From SIG701 sp045611685 (GTDB lineage Bacteria; Bacillota; Clostridia; Oscillospirales; CAG-272), in assembly GCA_045611685.1 (NCBI GenBank), contig JAZKXO010000079.1, positions 186,001-250,000 of the forward strand: a stretch of 64,000 bases of DNA, written 5' to 3'. Of the stretch, positions 6,531 through 14,882 are shown one piece after another. Below the pieces are notes generated by a model that was not told the DNA's origin, searched no databases, and worked only from the letters and a program-made list of their open reading frames with translations. The position numbers and the translations under genes are program-made. Position 1 is the first letter of the stretch. The number at the start of each line of letters is the position of its first letter.

Positions 6531-7985
6531 ATGGAAAAATTGTTTGACGTTTTGATCATTGGCGGCGGCGCTGTCGGCTGTGCCATTGCACGCGAACTCA
6601 GCCGCAATGAATTAAAAATCGCCGTTCTGGAAAAAGAGGCAGACGTGGCCTCGGGCACGAGCGGACGTAACTCCGCCGTCGTGCATGCAGGCTTTAACAA
6701 CAAGCCCGGCACTTTGATGGCCAAGCTCTGCGTGGAAGGAAACGAAGGATTCGAGGCACTCTGCGAAGAGCTCGACGTGCCGTACAAAAAGACGGGCAAG
6801 CTCCTCGTTGCATTTAACGACGAGCAGATGGAGACGCTTGCGCGTCTTTTGAAGCAGGGCGAGACGAACGGCTGTAAGGGTCTTTGCCTTGTGGATCAGG
6901 AAGCCGTACAGAAGATGGCTCCCAACGTCGGCGGCATCGGCGGATTCTCCTCCCCCAACACGGCCATTTTCGACCCCTTCATCTATACGATCGCACTGGC
7001 TGAAAACGCCGTGGCAAACGGTGCGGAATTCTTCCTCGGGCACGAGGTCACGAAGATCGAGAAAGAAGACGGCATATTCGTCGTAACGACGCCGAAGGGC
7101 GTATTCCGGACGCGCATCCTCGTGAACAGCGCGGGCGTATTCAGCGATAAAGTATCCGCTATGGCAGGCGTGGATGAATACCGCATCTATCCTTGCCGCG
7201 GGGAATACCTCATTCTCGATAAAATCGCCGAGGAGTATCTCGATATTCCCGTATACCCCGCTCCCGCGAAGGGAATCGGCGGTCTCGGCGTACATCTGAC
7301 GCCCACGATTCACGGCAATATCATCATCGGTCCGAACGCAGAGTACATAGACGGCGAGGAAGATTACGCAACCGAAAAGAAAACGCTGGATCAGCTCTTC
7401 GCCGAGGCACAGATGCTTCTCCCCGTTCTGAAAAGGAAGGACATCATCGGCGCGTATACCGGTATTCGCTCGAAACTCGCTCCCCCCGAAGAGGGCGGAT
7501 TCAGGGATTTCGTTATCAAAGAAGAGCCGACGGTGGAAAACTTTATCAACCTCGTAGGCATTGAGTCCCCCGGCATGACCGCTTCTCTGCCGATCGCGAA
7601 ACGCGTAGCTGCTATGGTTGCGGACAAGCTGCAGCCGAAAGCAAACGCTTCCTTCTGTGGGAAACGCACGGGCATCCTGCGCTTTGCCGAGCAGACGCCC
7701 GAAAAGAAGGCGGAACTCATCGCCATGGATCCCGATTACGGCGAGGTCGTATGCCGCTGCCAGCAGGTAACAAAAAAAGAGATCCGTCAGGCAATCGAAA
7801 ACCCGCTGGGTGTAAAGACGATTGCCGCTATTAAATACCGCGCTTGGCCGACGACCGGTCGATGCCAGGGCGGATACTGCCTCACGAGAATCGTTGAGAT
7901 GCTCGAGAAAGAATACGGCGTAAATATCGAAGAGATTTCCCTGCGCGGGGACGGCTCTGAGTTGTTCACGGGGAGGGTAAAATAA
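6531..7985 (+). CDS. GlpA-like FAD-dependent oxidoreductase with C-terminal BFD-like [2Fe-2S] domain
   Basis: The 484-residue protein belongs to the DAO/glycerol-3-phosphate dehydrogenase-like flavoproteins. The FAD dinucleotide fold is at residues 5-33 (DVLIIGGGAVGCAIARELS), with SGRNSAVVHAGF following. The last 90 residues have the cysteine set CRCQQVTKKEI and GRCQGGYC, typical of a BFD/Fer2-like iron-sulfur domain. I chose the ATG at 6531 because AAGGGA lies 8 bases upstream; the frame opens further up through the tRNA and that part is not coding. Its stop overlaps the next start (TAATG), so the two are co-translated. In this family it is likely a subunit that oxidises a small 2-hydroxy or amino substrate such as glycerol-3-phosphate; the actual substrate is unknown. 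Confidence 0.88.
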   Translation: MEKLFDVLIIGGGAVGCAIARELSRNELKIAVLEKEADVASGTSGRNSAVVHAGFNNKPGTLMAKLCVEGNEGFEALCEELDVPYKKTGKLLVAFNDEQMETLARLLKQGETNGCKGLCLVDQEAVQKMAPNVGGIGGFSSPNTAIFDPFIYTIALAENAVANGAEFFLGHEVTKIEKEDGIFVVTTPKGVFRTRILVNSAGVFSDKVSAMAGVDEYRIYPCRGEYLILDKIAEEYLDIPVYPAPAKGIGGLGVHLTPTIHGNIIIGPNAEYIDGEEDYATEKKTLDQLFAEAQMLLPVLKRKDIIGAYTGIRSKLAPPEEGGFRDFVIKEEPTVENFINLVGIESPGMTASLPIAKRVAAMVADKLQPKANASFCGKRTGILRFAEQTPEKKAELIAMDPDYGEVVCRCQQVTKKEIRQAIENPLGVKTIAAIKYRAWPTTGRCQGGYCLTRIVEMLEKEYGVNIEEISLRGDGSELFTGRVK

Positions 7986-9340
7986 TGATGTATGATGTCG
8001 TAGTCGTAGGCGGCGGTCCGGGCGGACTGGCTGCCGCCTCAGCAGCAAAAAAAGCCGGCGCCGAAAAAGTGCTCGTTTTGGAGCGCGAAAGCCGCGCGGG
8101 CGGTATTCTGAATCAGTGTATTCACGACGGATTCGGTCTTATCCGTTACAAAAAGACGCTTACCGGCCCCGAATACGCGGCACGCGCGATCGCCGAAGCG
8201 GAAGAATGCGGCGTAGAAATTCGCCCCGATTCGATGGTCATTGATATGACGAGCGATCGCGTAGTTACGGCCGTGGACAGAAGCGGCCTTCACACCTACG
8301 AGGCGGGCGCCGTCGTTCTCGCTACCGGCTGCCGCGAACGCACCCGCGGTGCTGTCGTGATCCCCGGATCTCGCCCTGCAGGCGTGTTTACCGCCGGCGT
8401 CGTACAGAATTTTGTTAACTGCCGCAACGTAATGATCGGCAAACGGGTTGTTATCCTCGGCTCCGGTGATATCGGCCTTATTATGGCGCGCCGCCTCACG
8501 CTGGAAGGCGCAAAGGTCCTCGCCGTAGTAGAACTGATGCAGACCTCCGGCGGTCTTCAGCGTAATATCAGCCAGTGCCTCTACGATTTCGGTATTCCGC
8601 TCTACACGGGTCACACCGTATCAAACATTTTCGGCGGTAAAAAGCTGACCGGCGTGGAAATCTCCAAGGTAGACGAGAACCTCGCGCCTATTCCGGAGTC
8701 CGCCTGGACGATTGATTGCGACGCGCTCGTCCTCTCGGTCGGTCTTATCCCCGAGAATGAAGTGGCAAAAGCCGCCAAGGTCGAGCTCGATGCCCGCACC
8801 AATGGAACGGTAACCGACGAATATATGCAGACGAGCGTCCCCGGCGTATTCTCCTGCGGCAACTCACACGCCGTTATGGATCTCGTTGACTTTGTATCCG
8901 CGCAGGGCGAAACGGCCGGCAAAAACGCCGCCGCGTTCCTCTCCGGCGAAGAAATGACCCCGTGGGTACTCTCCCGTCTCAGCGAGCCCGCCAAGGGACT
9001 TCCCGAGAAGGACGCCCTCAACTGTATTCTCTGCCCGAACGGCTGCCGTCTCCGCTACGAAGCAGACGGGTCGATCAGCGGAAACAAGTGCAAGCGTGGT
9101 ATCGACTACGCAAAGCAGGAGCGCACCGATCCGGTACGCAACCTTACCTTCACGGTCCGCACCGAGTCAGGCAAGCTCGTGCCCGTACGCACGGCAAAGC
9201 CGATCTCGCAGGTGCGGATCATGGAAGCGGCAGGCATTCTCCAGACGATGACGCTTCCCGACGGAAAGTACACCTGTGAGCAGGTGATTGTCTCCGACTT
9301 TATGGGAACCGAGCTCATCGCGACGGCAAACATCGAGTGA
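7985..9340 (+). CDS. FAD/NAD(P)-dependent oxidoreductase with fused DUF1667-like C-terminal domain
   Basis: Residues 1 to about 320 form a pyridine-nucleotide-disulfide-type flavoprotein: FAD motif VVVGGGPGGLAAASAA at the N-terminus, a second nucleotide loop VVILGSGDIGLIMARR near residue 155, and the ATG-type segment VLATGCRERTR. Residues about 345-451 form a separate domain with CILCPNGC and GNKCKRG, the cysteine pattern of DUF1667. In many Firmicutes DUF1667 is a separate small gene next to such flavoproteins; here it is in the same chain. The neighbour upstream overlaps by one base and supplies the GlpA-like partner. Electron transfer between the chains is an inference. A terminator follows directly. 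Confidence 0.88.
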   Translation: MMYDVVVVGGGPGGLAAASAAKKAGAEKVLVLERESRAGGILNQCIHDGFGLIRYKKTLTGPEYAARAIAEAEECGVEIRPDSMVIDMTSDRVVTAVDRSGLHTYEAGAVVLATGCRERTRGAVVIPGSRPAGVFTAGVVQNFVNCRNVMIGKRVVILGSGDIGLIMARRLTLEGAKVLAVVELMQTSGGLQRNISQCLYDFGIPLYTGHTVSNIFGGKKLTGVEISKVDENLAPIPESAWTIDCDALVLSVGLIPENEVAKAAKVELDARTNGTVTDEYMQTSVPGVFSCGNSHAVMDLVDFVSAQGETAGKNAAAFLSGEEMTPWVLSRLSEPAKGLPEKDALNCILCPNGCRLRYEADGSISGNKCKRGIDYAKQERTDPVRNLTFTVRTESGKLVPVRTAKPISQVRIMEAAGILQTMTLPDGKYTCEQVIVSDFMGTELIATANIE

Positions 9341-9350
9341 ACACAAAATA

Positions 9351-9377
9351 AAAAAGGACGGTTGAAACCGTCCTTTT
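9351..9377. terminator. Terminator shared by the oxidoreductase unit and the HPr-like gene
   Basis: AAAAGGACGGTT pairs with AACCGTCCTTTT around a 2-base centre (effective loop of four). T runs are present on both strands. Confidence 0.85.
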
Positions 9378-9390
9378 CCTTTTCTCTGTC

Positions 9391-9633
9391 TTATTCTTCT
9401 ACGATGAAATCTTTCAGTTCAGCGAGAAGTGCGGCAGCCTCGGCCTCGTTCTCGGTCTGTGCAGAAAGAGTGATGGGATTCAGAAGATCCAGGCTGAAAA
9501 TACCCATGATCGATTTTGCATCCACAACGTATCTGCCGGAGGACAGATCCACATCAATATTATGCTTGGTTACGATATCCACGAAGCTGCGGACATCCTG
9601 AATAGACGACAGACGAATCTTTACATTTTTCAT
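9391..9633 (-). CDS. HPr-family protein lacking the phosphocarrier histidine
   Basis: The 80 residues have the size and order of HPr. The regulatory serine segment is intact (AKSIMGIFSLDLL, serine near residue 41, equivalent to Ser46). The N-terminal active-site segment that normally reads HARPA is replaced by SIQDVRSFV, so the His15 that carries phosphate in sugar uptake is missing. That makes it Crh-like: probably a target of HPr kinase and a regulator rather than a phosphotransferase carrier. An AAGGAG site precedes the ATG. It is monocistronic with a consensus promoter. The function is inferred from the retained serine only. Confidence 0.85.
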   Translation of the reverse strand: MKNVKIRLSSIQDVRSFVDIVTKHNIDVDLSSGRYVVDAKSIMGIFSLDLLNPITLSAQTENEAEAAALLAELKDFIVEE

Positions 9634-9693
9634 AATGAATCACTCCTTATAAAAATAGGATTGTTTCGGTTGCCCGAATACTTTACTGCCATA

Positions 9694-9722
9694 ATTATAC
9701 TCGACAGCCGCCCGTTTGTCAA
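9694..9722 (-). promoter_or_regulatory. Sigma-A promoter of the HPr-like gene
   Basis: On the minus strand TTGACA (9717-9722) and TATAAT (9694-9699) are spaced by 17 bp; both hexamers are exact consensus. Confidence 0.85.
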
Positions 9723-9803
9723 GAGGAATCGGGCTGTGCGGACACCTATAAACTCTTTTGACCAAAAAATCGCCGAAACAGCACGATTCGGCAGATTTGG
9801 CTC

Positions 9804-9832
9804 TTGCAATTTCCCGCGAAATATTATATAAT
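9804..9832 (+). promoter_or_regulatory. Promoter of the LCP-like gene
   Basis: TTGCAA (9804-9809) and TATAAT (9827-9832) are spaced by 17 bp. The region diverges from the HPr-like promoter. Confidence 0.78.
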
Positions 9833-9861
9833 GAATGTTATGATGAGAGAGGATGGTGCTT

Positions 9862-10998
9862 ATGCTGTCAGCATTCAAGAATTTTTTCATAACCTTTCTG
9901 GTGGCAGCCCTCATTTTCGGCGCTATTGCGTACTTTGCCACACAGTTTCTCACCGAAACCATCTCCGGCATCTTCGATTCGGAATCGAATGAACTCGATT
10001 CTATTCTGAATCCGACGCCGGATAATACGAAAACGCCCGATGAAACGGATCCCCCCGTAACGGAAGGCCCGACCGTTACCGACCCCGCCCTCGAAATCTC
10101 GGGCGAGTCGTTCAATATGCTCTTCGTCGTAACCGATTATCAGCCGGATATGTTCGGCGACTACCGTCCCGACTCCGAAATGCTTTCGCAAATGCAGAAC
10201 GATTCCCCCTCCGATCATTTCGGCGTTTTGGGTGCCGATTTCCGCCCGACGCGTGCTGTATCCATCGTTCTTATGCGCGCGGATAAGGAACGTCGAGAGT
10301 TCACCTACACTGTCTTCCCCGCCGCTACTCGCGTAACTACCTCCTCCGGAGATCACTTGCTCGGCGATCTGTACGAGCTTTACGGGCTTGACTATATCAT
10401 CAGCACCGTTTCCGGCATGAGCGGCCTTACCGTTGATTACTATCTGCAGGTCAATGTAACAGAACTATACAACATCGTAAACGCGATGGGCGGTTTCCCC
10501 TTGTACCTCACGAAGGATCTCTACTATAACGGTCTTATGGCCACCGCAGTCAAGCCGTCTGCCGAATTGGTACACACGATGCCGCTTCTGTACGGCATCG
10601 GCAAAAACACGATCGATGGCTCAGGCTCGATCGCGCTTATGATGTGGGACGACCGCACGTCAGCTACCACCCACGCAGAAAGAAACACTCTGCTCGTCAA
10701 CGTCCTCTCTGCTATCATCAAAAAACTCACCGATCTGCCCGAAGCGGAATTCACCGCTCTCTATGATAAGGCTTGCACGGAAGAGTGGGTGAAAACGACC
10801 TTCACACCTAAAGAGCTCGTGGCGCGGATTGAGCTGATTTACGCCATAAAGAATGACGCGTTCACGGAAAAAACGATCGACTATCCCGGCCGTTTTGTGG
10901 CTGCTACCGACACCGCAGACGCCTATTTCGCCCCCTCGACAGGCTCAGCGATCACGATATTCAAGAACTATCGCAAGGTCGTCGACGAAAACCCTTGA
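9862..10998 (+). CDS. Membrane-anchored LytR-CpsA-Psr (LCP)-like protein
   Basis: LCP proteins attach glycopolymers to peptidoglycan outside the membrane. The 378 residues start with a single helix (FFITFLVAALIFGAIAYFATQFL), then a Pro/Thr-rich linker to about residue 75, then the LCP-like domain. The best family match is LTVDYYLQVNVTELYNIVNAMGGFPLYL, the usual DYY-VNF-LVDALGGV block. The front of the domain is divergent: the RSDTM-type arginine/aspartate segment reads RAVSIVLMRADKERREF, so activity is uncertain. I chose ATG 9862 (GAGAGG 9 bases upstream) over the ATG at 9853, which sits on the ribosome-binding site. glyQS follows after 46 bases with no visible promoter of its own. Confidence 0.75.
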   Translation: MLSAFKNFFITFLVAALIFGAIAYFATQFLTETISGIFDSESNELDSILNPTPDNTKTPDETDPPVTEGPTVTDPALEISGESFNMLFVVTDYQPDMFGDYRPDSEMLSQMQNDSPSDHFGVLGADFRPTRAVSIVLMRADKERREFTYTVFPAATRVTTSSGDHLLGDLYELYGLDYIISTVSGMSGLTVDYYLQVNVTELYNIVNAMGGFPLYLTKDLYYNGLMATAVKPSAELVHTMPLLYGIGKNTIDGSGSIALMMWDDRTSATTHAERNTLLVNVLSAIIKKLTDLPEAEFTALYDKACTEEWVKTTFTPKELVARIELIYAIKNDAFTEKTIDYPGRFVAATDTADAYFAPSTGSAITIFKNYRKVVDENP

Positions 10999-11044
10999 TT
11001 CAAAACAACACATCATACATATCTCTGAAAGGATCTTTCGCATT

Positions 11045-12454
11045 ATGAGTAATCGCATGCCCAACACGGAAAAAACGATGGAGAAAGTCGTTGCGCTGTG
11101 CAAAAACAGAGGCTTTGTTTATGCCGGCTCCGAAATTTACGGCGGTCTTGCCAACTCCTGGGACTACGGCCCTCTCGGCGTAGAACTGAAAAACAACGTA
11201 AAACGTGCCTGGTGGAAGAAATTCGTGCAGGAGAGCCCCTACAACGTAGGCCTTGATTCCGCCATCCTTATGAATCCCGAGACGTGGGTTGCCTCCGGGC
11301 ATCTGGGCGGATTCTCCGATCCTCTTATGGACTGTAAGGCGTGCAAGACCCGCCACCGCGCGGACAAGCTGATCGAGGATTACGCTGCAGAAAACGGCCT
11401 CAACGACAATCCCGGCGGCTGGTCCAACGAGCAGCTGGCAACGTACATCAAAGAGCACGATATCGCCTGCCCGTCCTGCGGCTCAAAGGATTTTACCGAT
11501 ATCCGTAAGTTCAATCTGATGTTCAAAACATTCCAGGGCGTAACCGAGGACAGCACCAGCACGCTCTACCTCCGCCCCGAGACGGCGCAGGGCATTTTCG
11601 TCAACTTCAAGAACATCGCTCGCACCTCCCGTAAAAAAGTTCCCTTCGGTGTAGCACAGATCGGTAAATCGTTCCGTAACGAGATCACCCCCGGTAACTT
11701 TACGTTCCGCACCCGCGAGTTTGAGCAGATGGAGCTGGAATTCTTCTGCAAGCCCGGCACGGATCTTGAATGGTTTACCTACTGGAGAGGATACTGCGCC
11801 AACTTCCTTTACGATCTCGGTATCGCAAAAGAAAATCTCCGCCTGCGCGATCACGATCCGGAGGAGCTTTGCTTCTACTCCAAGGCAACGACCGACTTTG
11901 AGTTCATGTTCCCCTTCGGTTGGGGCGAGCTCTGGGGCATCGCAGACCGCACGGACTACGACCTCACCCAGCACCAGAACCACTCCGGCGAGCCTATGGA
12001 ATATTTCGATCCCGAAACGAATGAAAAATACGTTCCCTACGTCGTTGAGCCGTCGCTCGGTGCTGACCGCGTAACGCTCGCCTTCCTCGTAGAAGCATAC
12101 GACGAAGAAGTAATCGACGCCGAAAAGAACGACGTGCGCGTCGTTATGCACTTCCATCCGGCTCTGGCACCGTTCAAGGCAGCCGTCCTCCCGCTTTCGA
12201 AGAAGCTGTCCGAGGAAGCCCTTGAGATCTACGCGCGCCTCTCCAAATCCTTCATGGTCGATTTCGACGATGCAGGCTCGATCGGTAAGCGTTACCGCCG
12301 CGAGGACGAGATCGGTACGCCTCTTTGCATCACCTACGACTTTGATTCCAAAGAGGATAACTGCGTAACTGTCCGCGACCGCGACACAATGGAGCAGGTA
12401 CGTATCCCGATCGCTGATCTGGAGAAATATATCGCTGAAAAAATCGCATTTTAA
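11045..12454 (+). CDS. glyQS: Glycine-tRNA ligase, single-chain (alpha2) type
   Basis: This class II synthetase charges tRNA-Gly as a homodimer; it is the eukaryote/archaea-like form also found in many Gram-positive bacteria. The 469 residues show the start block EKVVALCKNRGFVYAGSEIYGG, a zinc-like CKACKTRH and CPSCGS insertion near residues 98-150, motif 2 (FRNEITPGNFTFRTREFEQMELEFF), and motif 3 (EPSLGADRVTLAFL). The C-terminal anticodon-binding domain ends the protein. GAAAGGA precedes the ATG by about 11 bases. It appears to be transcribed with the LCP-like gene upstream. Confidence 0.96.
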   Translation: MSNRMPNTEKTMEKVVALCKNRGFVYAGSEIYGGLANSWDYGPLGVELKNNVKRAWWKKFVQESPYNVGLDSAILMNPETWVASGHLGGFSDPLMDCKACKTRHRADKLIEDYAAENGLNDNPGGWSNEQLATYIKEHDIACPSCGSKDFTDIRKFNLMFKTFQGVTEDSTSTLYLRPETAQGIFVNFKNIARTSRKKVPFGVAQIGKSFRNEITPGNFTFRTREFEQMELEFFCKPGTDLEWFTYWRGYCANFLYDLGIAKENLRLRDHDPEELCFYSKATTDFEFMFPFGWGELWGIADRTDYDLTQHQNHSGEPMEYFDPETNEKYVPYVVEPSLGADRVTLAFLVEAYDEEVIDAEKNDVRVVMHFHPALAPFKAAVLPLSKKLSEEALEIYARLSKSFMVDFDDAGSIGKRYRREDEIGTPLCITYDFDSKEDNCVTVRDRDTMEQVRIPIADLEKYIAEKIAF

Positions 12455-12463
12455 CTTATATAA

Positions 12464-12496
12464 CAGGGGCGCTCTCACAAGCGCCCCTGCCTTTTC
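12464..12496 (+). terminator. Terminator after glyQS
   Basis: CAGGGGCGC and GCGCCCCTG pair around an 8-base loop. The T run (CCTTTTC) is weak, so some read-through into rsmA is possible. Confidence 0.65.
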
Positions 12497-12521
12497 AAAT
12501 CCATTTTACGGAAGATGAATT

Positions 12522-13445
12522 ATGAATTTATGTAATCTCGGTGAAGTACGCGCGCTGCTCGAGAAGCACGGTATCGCGCCGCGCAAATCGTTCGGGCAGA
12601 ACTTCCTCGTGAATTCGGCTATTCCCGAAGAGATCGCCGACACGTCGGCGTACGCGCCGTTTTTATTCCCCGAAAACGAATCGGACAACGCGCGTGTTCT
12701 GGAAATCGGCCCCGGTATCGGTGCACTTACGCGTGAGCTTGCCGCCCGCTATCCTGCCGTTACCGCCGTCGAGATCGACGACGGACTGATTCCCGTTCTC
12801 GCTGAAACGCTCAGCGATCTTGAAAACGTGCGCGTGATCCATAGCGACTTTTTGAAGACGGATGCGCGGGAACTTATCGAAGAACTCTCCGGCGGCGTGC
12901 CGGTACACGTCTGCGCAAATCTTCCCTACTACGTTACGACGCCGATCCTTCAAAAACTGCTCGACACGTTTCTCCCCGACGGCACGTCCCCCATACGTAG
13001 GATCACGCTGCTCGTCCAAAGCGAGTTCGCGGATCGCGTATGTGCCACGGCAGAGGACAAGGATTACAGTGCCACTTCTGTTCTAACAGCGCTTCATGGT
13101 CGGGCAAGACGGATGTTCTCGGTATCTGCGGGCAACTTCTTCCCCGTACCGAAGGTGTCCTCCGCTGTTCTCTCCATTGAGCCGTATCCGAACGGGCTTT
13201 GGGATCTCTGGCCGGACGTACCCCGCGGTGAGGATTTCCCACCGTATTTCCAAAAGCTCACGAAAGTGATCGACGCCTCGTTCTTACAAAGAAGAAAAGC
13301 TCTCCCTAACGCGCTTTCTCCCCTCTTTTCCAAAGCGGATACGGAAAATGCACTCACAACGATGGGCATCCGCACCGATGTGCGCGGAGAAAAACTGTCC
13401 CCCGAGGATTTCTGCCGTGTCACCGCACTTCTTATGACAAAATGA
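12522..13445 (+). CDS. rsmA: 16S rRNA (adenine1518-N6/adenine1519-N6)-dimethyltransferase
   Basis: RsmA (KsgA) dimethylates two adenines in the 3' hairpin of 16S rRNA late in 30S assembly. The 307 residues begin with the family start PRKSFGQNFLVN. The S-adenosylmethionine loop is VLEIGPGIGALT, the acidic motif VTAVEID follows, and the catalytic NLPYYVTTPI is complete. FFPVPKVSSAVLSI and the FLQRRKALPNAL segment complete the C-terminal domain. It has its own spacing after the glyQS terminator and ends at a strong terminator. Confidence 0.96.
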   Translation: MNLCNLGEVRALLEKHGIAPRKSFGQNFLVNSAIPEEIADTSAYAPFLFPENESDNARVLEIGPGIGALTRELAARYPAVTAVEIDDGLIPVLAETLSDLENVRVIHSDFLKTDARELIEELSGGVPVHVCANLPYYVTTPILQKLLDTFLPDGTSPIRRITLLVQSEFADRVCATAEDKDYSATSVLTALHGRARRMFSVSAGNFFPVPKVSSAVLSIEPYPNGLWDLWPDVPRGEDFPPYFQKLTKVIDASFLQRRKALPNALSPLFSKADTENALTTMGIRTDVRGEKLSPEDFCRVTALLMTK

Positions 13446-13472
13446 AAAACTGCCGCACAAGCGGCAGTTTTT
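13445..13472. terminator. Terminator shared by rsmA and the small lipoprotein gene
   Basis: AAAAACTGCCGC pairs with GCGGCAGTTTTT around ACAA. It starts at the last base of the rsmA stop codon. Confidence 0.9.
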
Positions 13473-13480
13473 GTTTATGT

Positions 13481-13813
13481 TCAGTCTGCTTTTTTGTATT
13501 CCACAAGGCCGATCGTGATAGATTCGCCTTCTTCATCCATAGAGAATTCAAACGTGCCGCTGTACTGTTCAGCGTTTTCACCGCCGAACGTCAAGGTAAT
13601 CGTCCCGTCTCCGAACTCGTATGTTCCCTCGAGCTCAGCCGCTACCATACCGACAACCGTAACGGTCATCTTTACCTTATCACCGTTGAACGTGTATTTC
13701 GTACCGGTGCCGAATACGTCTGCCTCATACGTGCCGCTTAATTTCGCACCACACGAAGCGAGCACGAGAATAAGCATAGTCGCCGTCAAAATCAATGCCA
13801 AAAATCTTTTCAT
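13481..13813 (-). CDS. Small putative lipoprotein (110 aa)
   Basis: The start has the form of a lipoprotein signal: MKRFLALILTATMLILVLASCG, with the lipobox LASC and the cysteine near residue 21. The mature part is about 90 residues of alternating short strands (SGTYEAD, KYTFNGDKVKMTVTV, LEGTYEFGDGTITLTF), which suggests a small beta barrel, similar in style to lipocalin-like or DUF5640-type domains of gut Firmicutes. I chose ATG 13813 because GGAG lies 9 bases upstream; the longer TTG start falls before it. The protein would be anchored to the outer face of the membrane. Function unknown. Confidence 0.82.
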   Translation of the reverse strand: MKRFLALILTATMLILVLASCGAKLSGTYEADVFGTGTKYTFNGDKVKMTVTVVGMVAAELEGTYEFGDGTITLTFGGENAEQYSGTFEFSMDEEGESITIGLVEYKKAD

Positions 13814-13860
13814 TTTTATTTTCTCCAATCGTTATTTTCGATGGGTCTTCTCGTAGAGAG

Positions 13861-13889
13861 ATTATATCATAATAACTGAAAAAACGCAA
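13861..13889 (-). promoter_or_regulatory. Promoter of the small lipoprotein gene
   Basis: On the minus strand TTGCGT (13884-13889) and TATAAT (13861-13866) are spaced by 17 bp. Confidence 0.7.
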
Positions 13890-13953
13890 GTGGTTTTGGG
13901 ATCAGTAACAAAAAGGCCGTCGATTTGCGGCACTCCCTTTTATACGAGTGCAA

Positions 13954-14103
13954 TCAGTCTCTCGGCCGTCTGCTCTTCAAAAGCACGAAGATCATAAACG
14001 CGGAAATAAGGATCACGGCAACGACGATCATCACGTTGATGTCGCCGGTCTGGGGTGCCAGCGACACAGCAAGATATTTATAAAGAAACTGTAACGAATT
14101 CAT
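13954..14103 (-). CDS. 49-residue microprotein consisting mainly of a sortase-type sorting signal
   Basis: The frame MNSLQFLYKYLAVSL is followed by APQTGD, a hydrophobic helix (INVMIVVAVILISAFMIFVLL) and the basic tail KSRRPRD. PQTGD plus helix plus arginine tail is the layout of C-terminal cell-wall sorting signals in Clostridia, where NPQTG and SPxTG variants occur. Here there is almost nothing in front of it. GGGAGG lies 10 bases before the ATG and a full consensus promoter lies upstream, so expression is credible. No sortase is visible in the window. It may be a tiny sortase substrate or just a membrane peptide that resembles one. Confidence 0.7.
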   Translation of the reverse strand: MNSLQFLYKYLAVSLAPQTGDINVMIVVAVILISAFMIFVLLKSRRPRD

Positions 14104-14154
14104 ATACGTAAAGCCTCCCTCTCGCACCGCAATTGCGGAAATTTCTCTGCCTTT

Positions 14155-14183
14155 ATTATACCAAAGCCGAGCGCATTTGTCAA
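14155..14183 (-). promoter_or_regulatory. Consensus promoter of the sorting-signal microprotein
   Basis: On the minus strand TTGACA (14178-14183) and TATAAT (14155-14160), both exact, are spaced by 17 bp. The 5' UTR contains the palindrome CCGCAATTGCGG (14128-14139). Confidence 0.85.
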
Positions 14184-14233
14184 CAAACTATGAACATTTT
14201 TTGTAATTTTTTATGATACTTTTTTATCAAAGT

Positions 14234-14264
14234 AAAAACTGCGCCGACTTTTGTTCGGCGCAGT
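14234..14264 (-). terminator. Terminator of the zinc-ribbon membrane protein gene
   Basis: On the minus strand ACTGCGCCGA and TCGGCGCAGT pair around ACAAAAG and are followed by TTTTTAC. Confidence 0.88.
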
Positions 14265-14273
14265 AATACGTTT

Positions 14274-14684
14274 TCAAAAAAGCACCTGCACATCAAAGCG
14301 ATGCGCACAGCGAGGACAGTTAGTCGTGTGCCTCCCGCGGCGGCGCGGCAGTTTCAGAACGGCTTTACAATGCGGACATTTTCGATATACCGCCGTGCGC
14401 ATATCCTTTATACGATAAAAGGCGAGTTTCCACCAAGCGGCAATCGGCCGCCACACTTTTAAGAAAGCCTCGTTCTCTTTTCGGCGGCGGGACGTATTCT
14501 TAGAAAATACACGGTACGTCATAAAAAGGAAAACGGAAAAGGATAATGCTGTGAAAATCCATTCTCCGGTAAAGGCAAAGAGCACGTGCAAAAGGAACCA
14601 CACCGCAAAGAGCGCATAATAAAGCGCATCGGTACCGTAACGCCCGTACATAAAGGCGGCAAGCTTGTATTTCCAGTTCTGCAT
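14274..14684 (-). CDS. Membrane protein with C-terminal zinc ribbon (136 aa)
   Basis: The protein has two predicted helices near residues 20-60 (ALYYALFAVWFLLHVLFAF and WIFTALSFSVFLFMTYRVF), a basic cytoplasmic stretch, and a C-terminal zinc-ribbon pair CPHC and CPRC separated by 19 residues. The start at 14684 (MQNWKYKLAAFMYGRYGTD) has GAAAGGAA upstream. The MYGRYGTD..Y segment is a recurring start in small membrane proteins of this lineage by my recollection, but no function is known to me. It is monocistronic. Confidence 0.8.
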   Translation of the reverse strand: MQNWKYKLAAFMYGRYGTDALYYALFAVWFLLHVLFAFTGEWIFTALSFSVFLFMTYRVFSKNTSRRRKENEAFLKVWRPIAAWWKLAFYRIKDMRTAVYRKCPHCKAVLKLPRRRGRHTTNCPRCAHRFDVQVLF

Positions 14685-14808
14685 CGTTTTTATTTCCTTT
14701 CGCTTTTGAATACGGCATAAGTATATCACCTTTTGAAAAACGCCGAATGAACAAACACAAGACGACTTGTAAACTTTTCCAAACATCCGTACAGAAGCGC
14801 CTCCGTTC

Positions 14809-14837
14809 TTGCAATTTGCCCGCCTATGTGATACAAT
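14809..14837 (+). promoter_or_regulatory. Promoter of the ProX/YbaK-type deacylase gene
   Basis: TTGCAA (14809-14814) and TACAAT (14832-14837) are spaced by 17 bp. Confidence 0.72.
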
Positions 14838-14882
14838 AATACCGATTCTATTTGACAAAAACCCACAAAACAGGAGAGCGAT

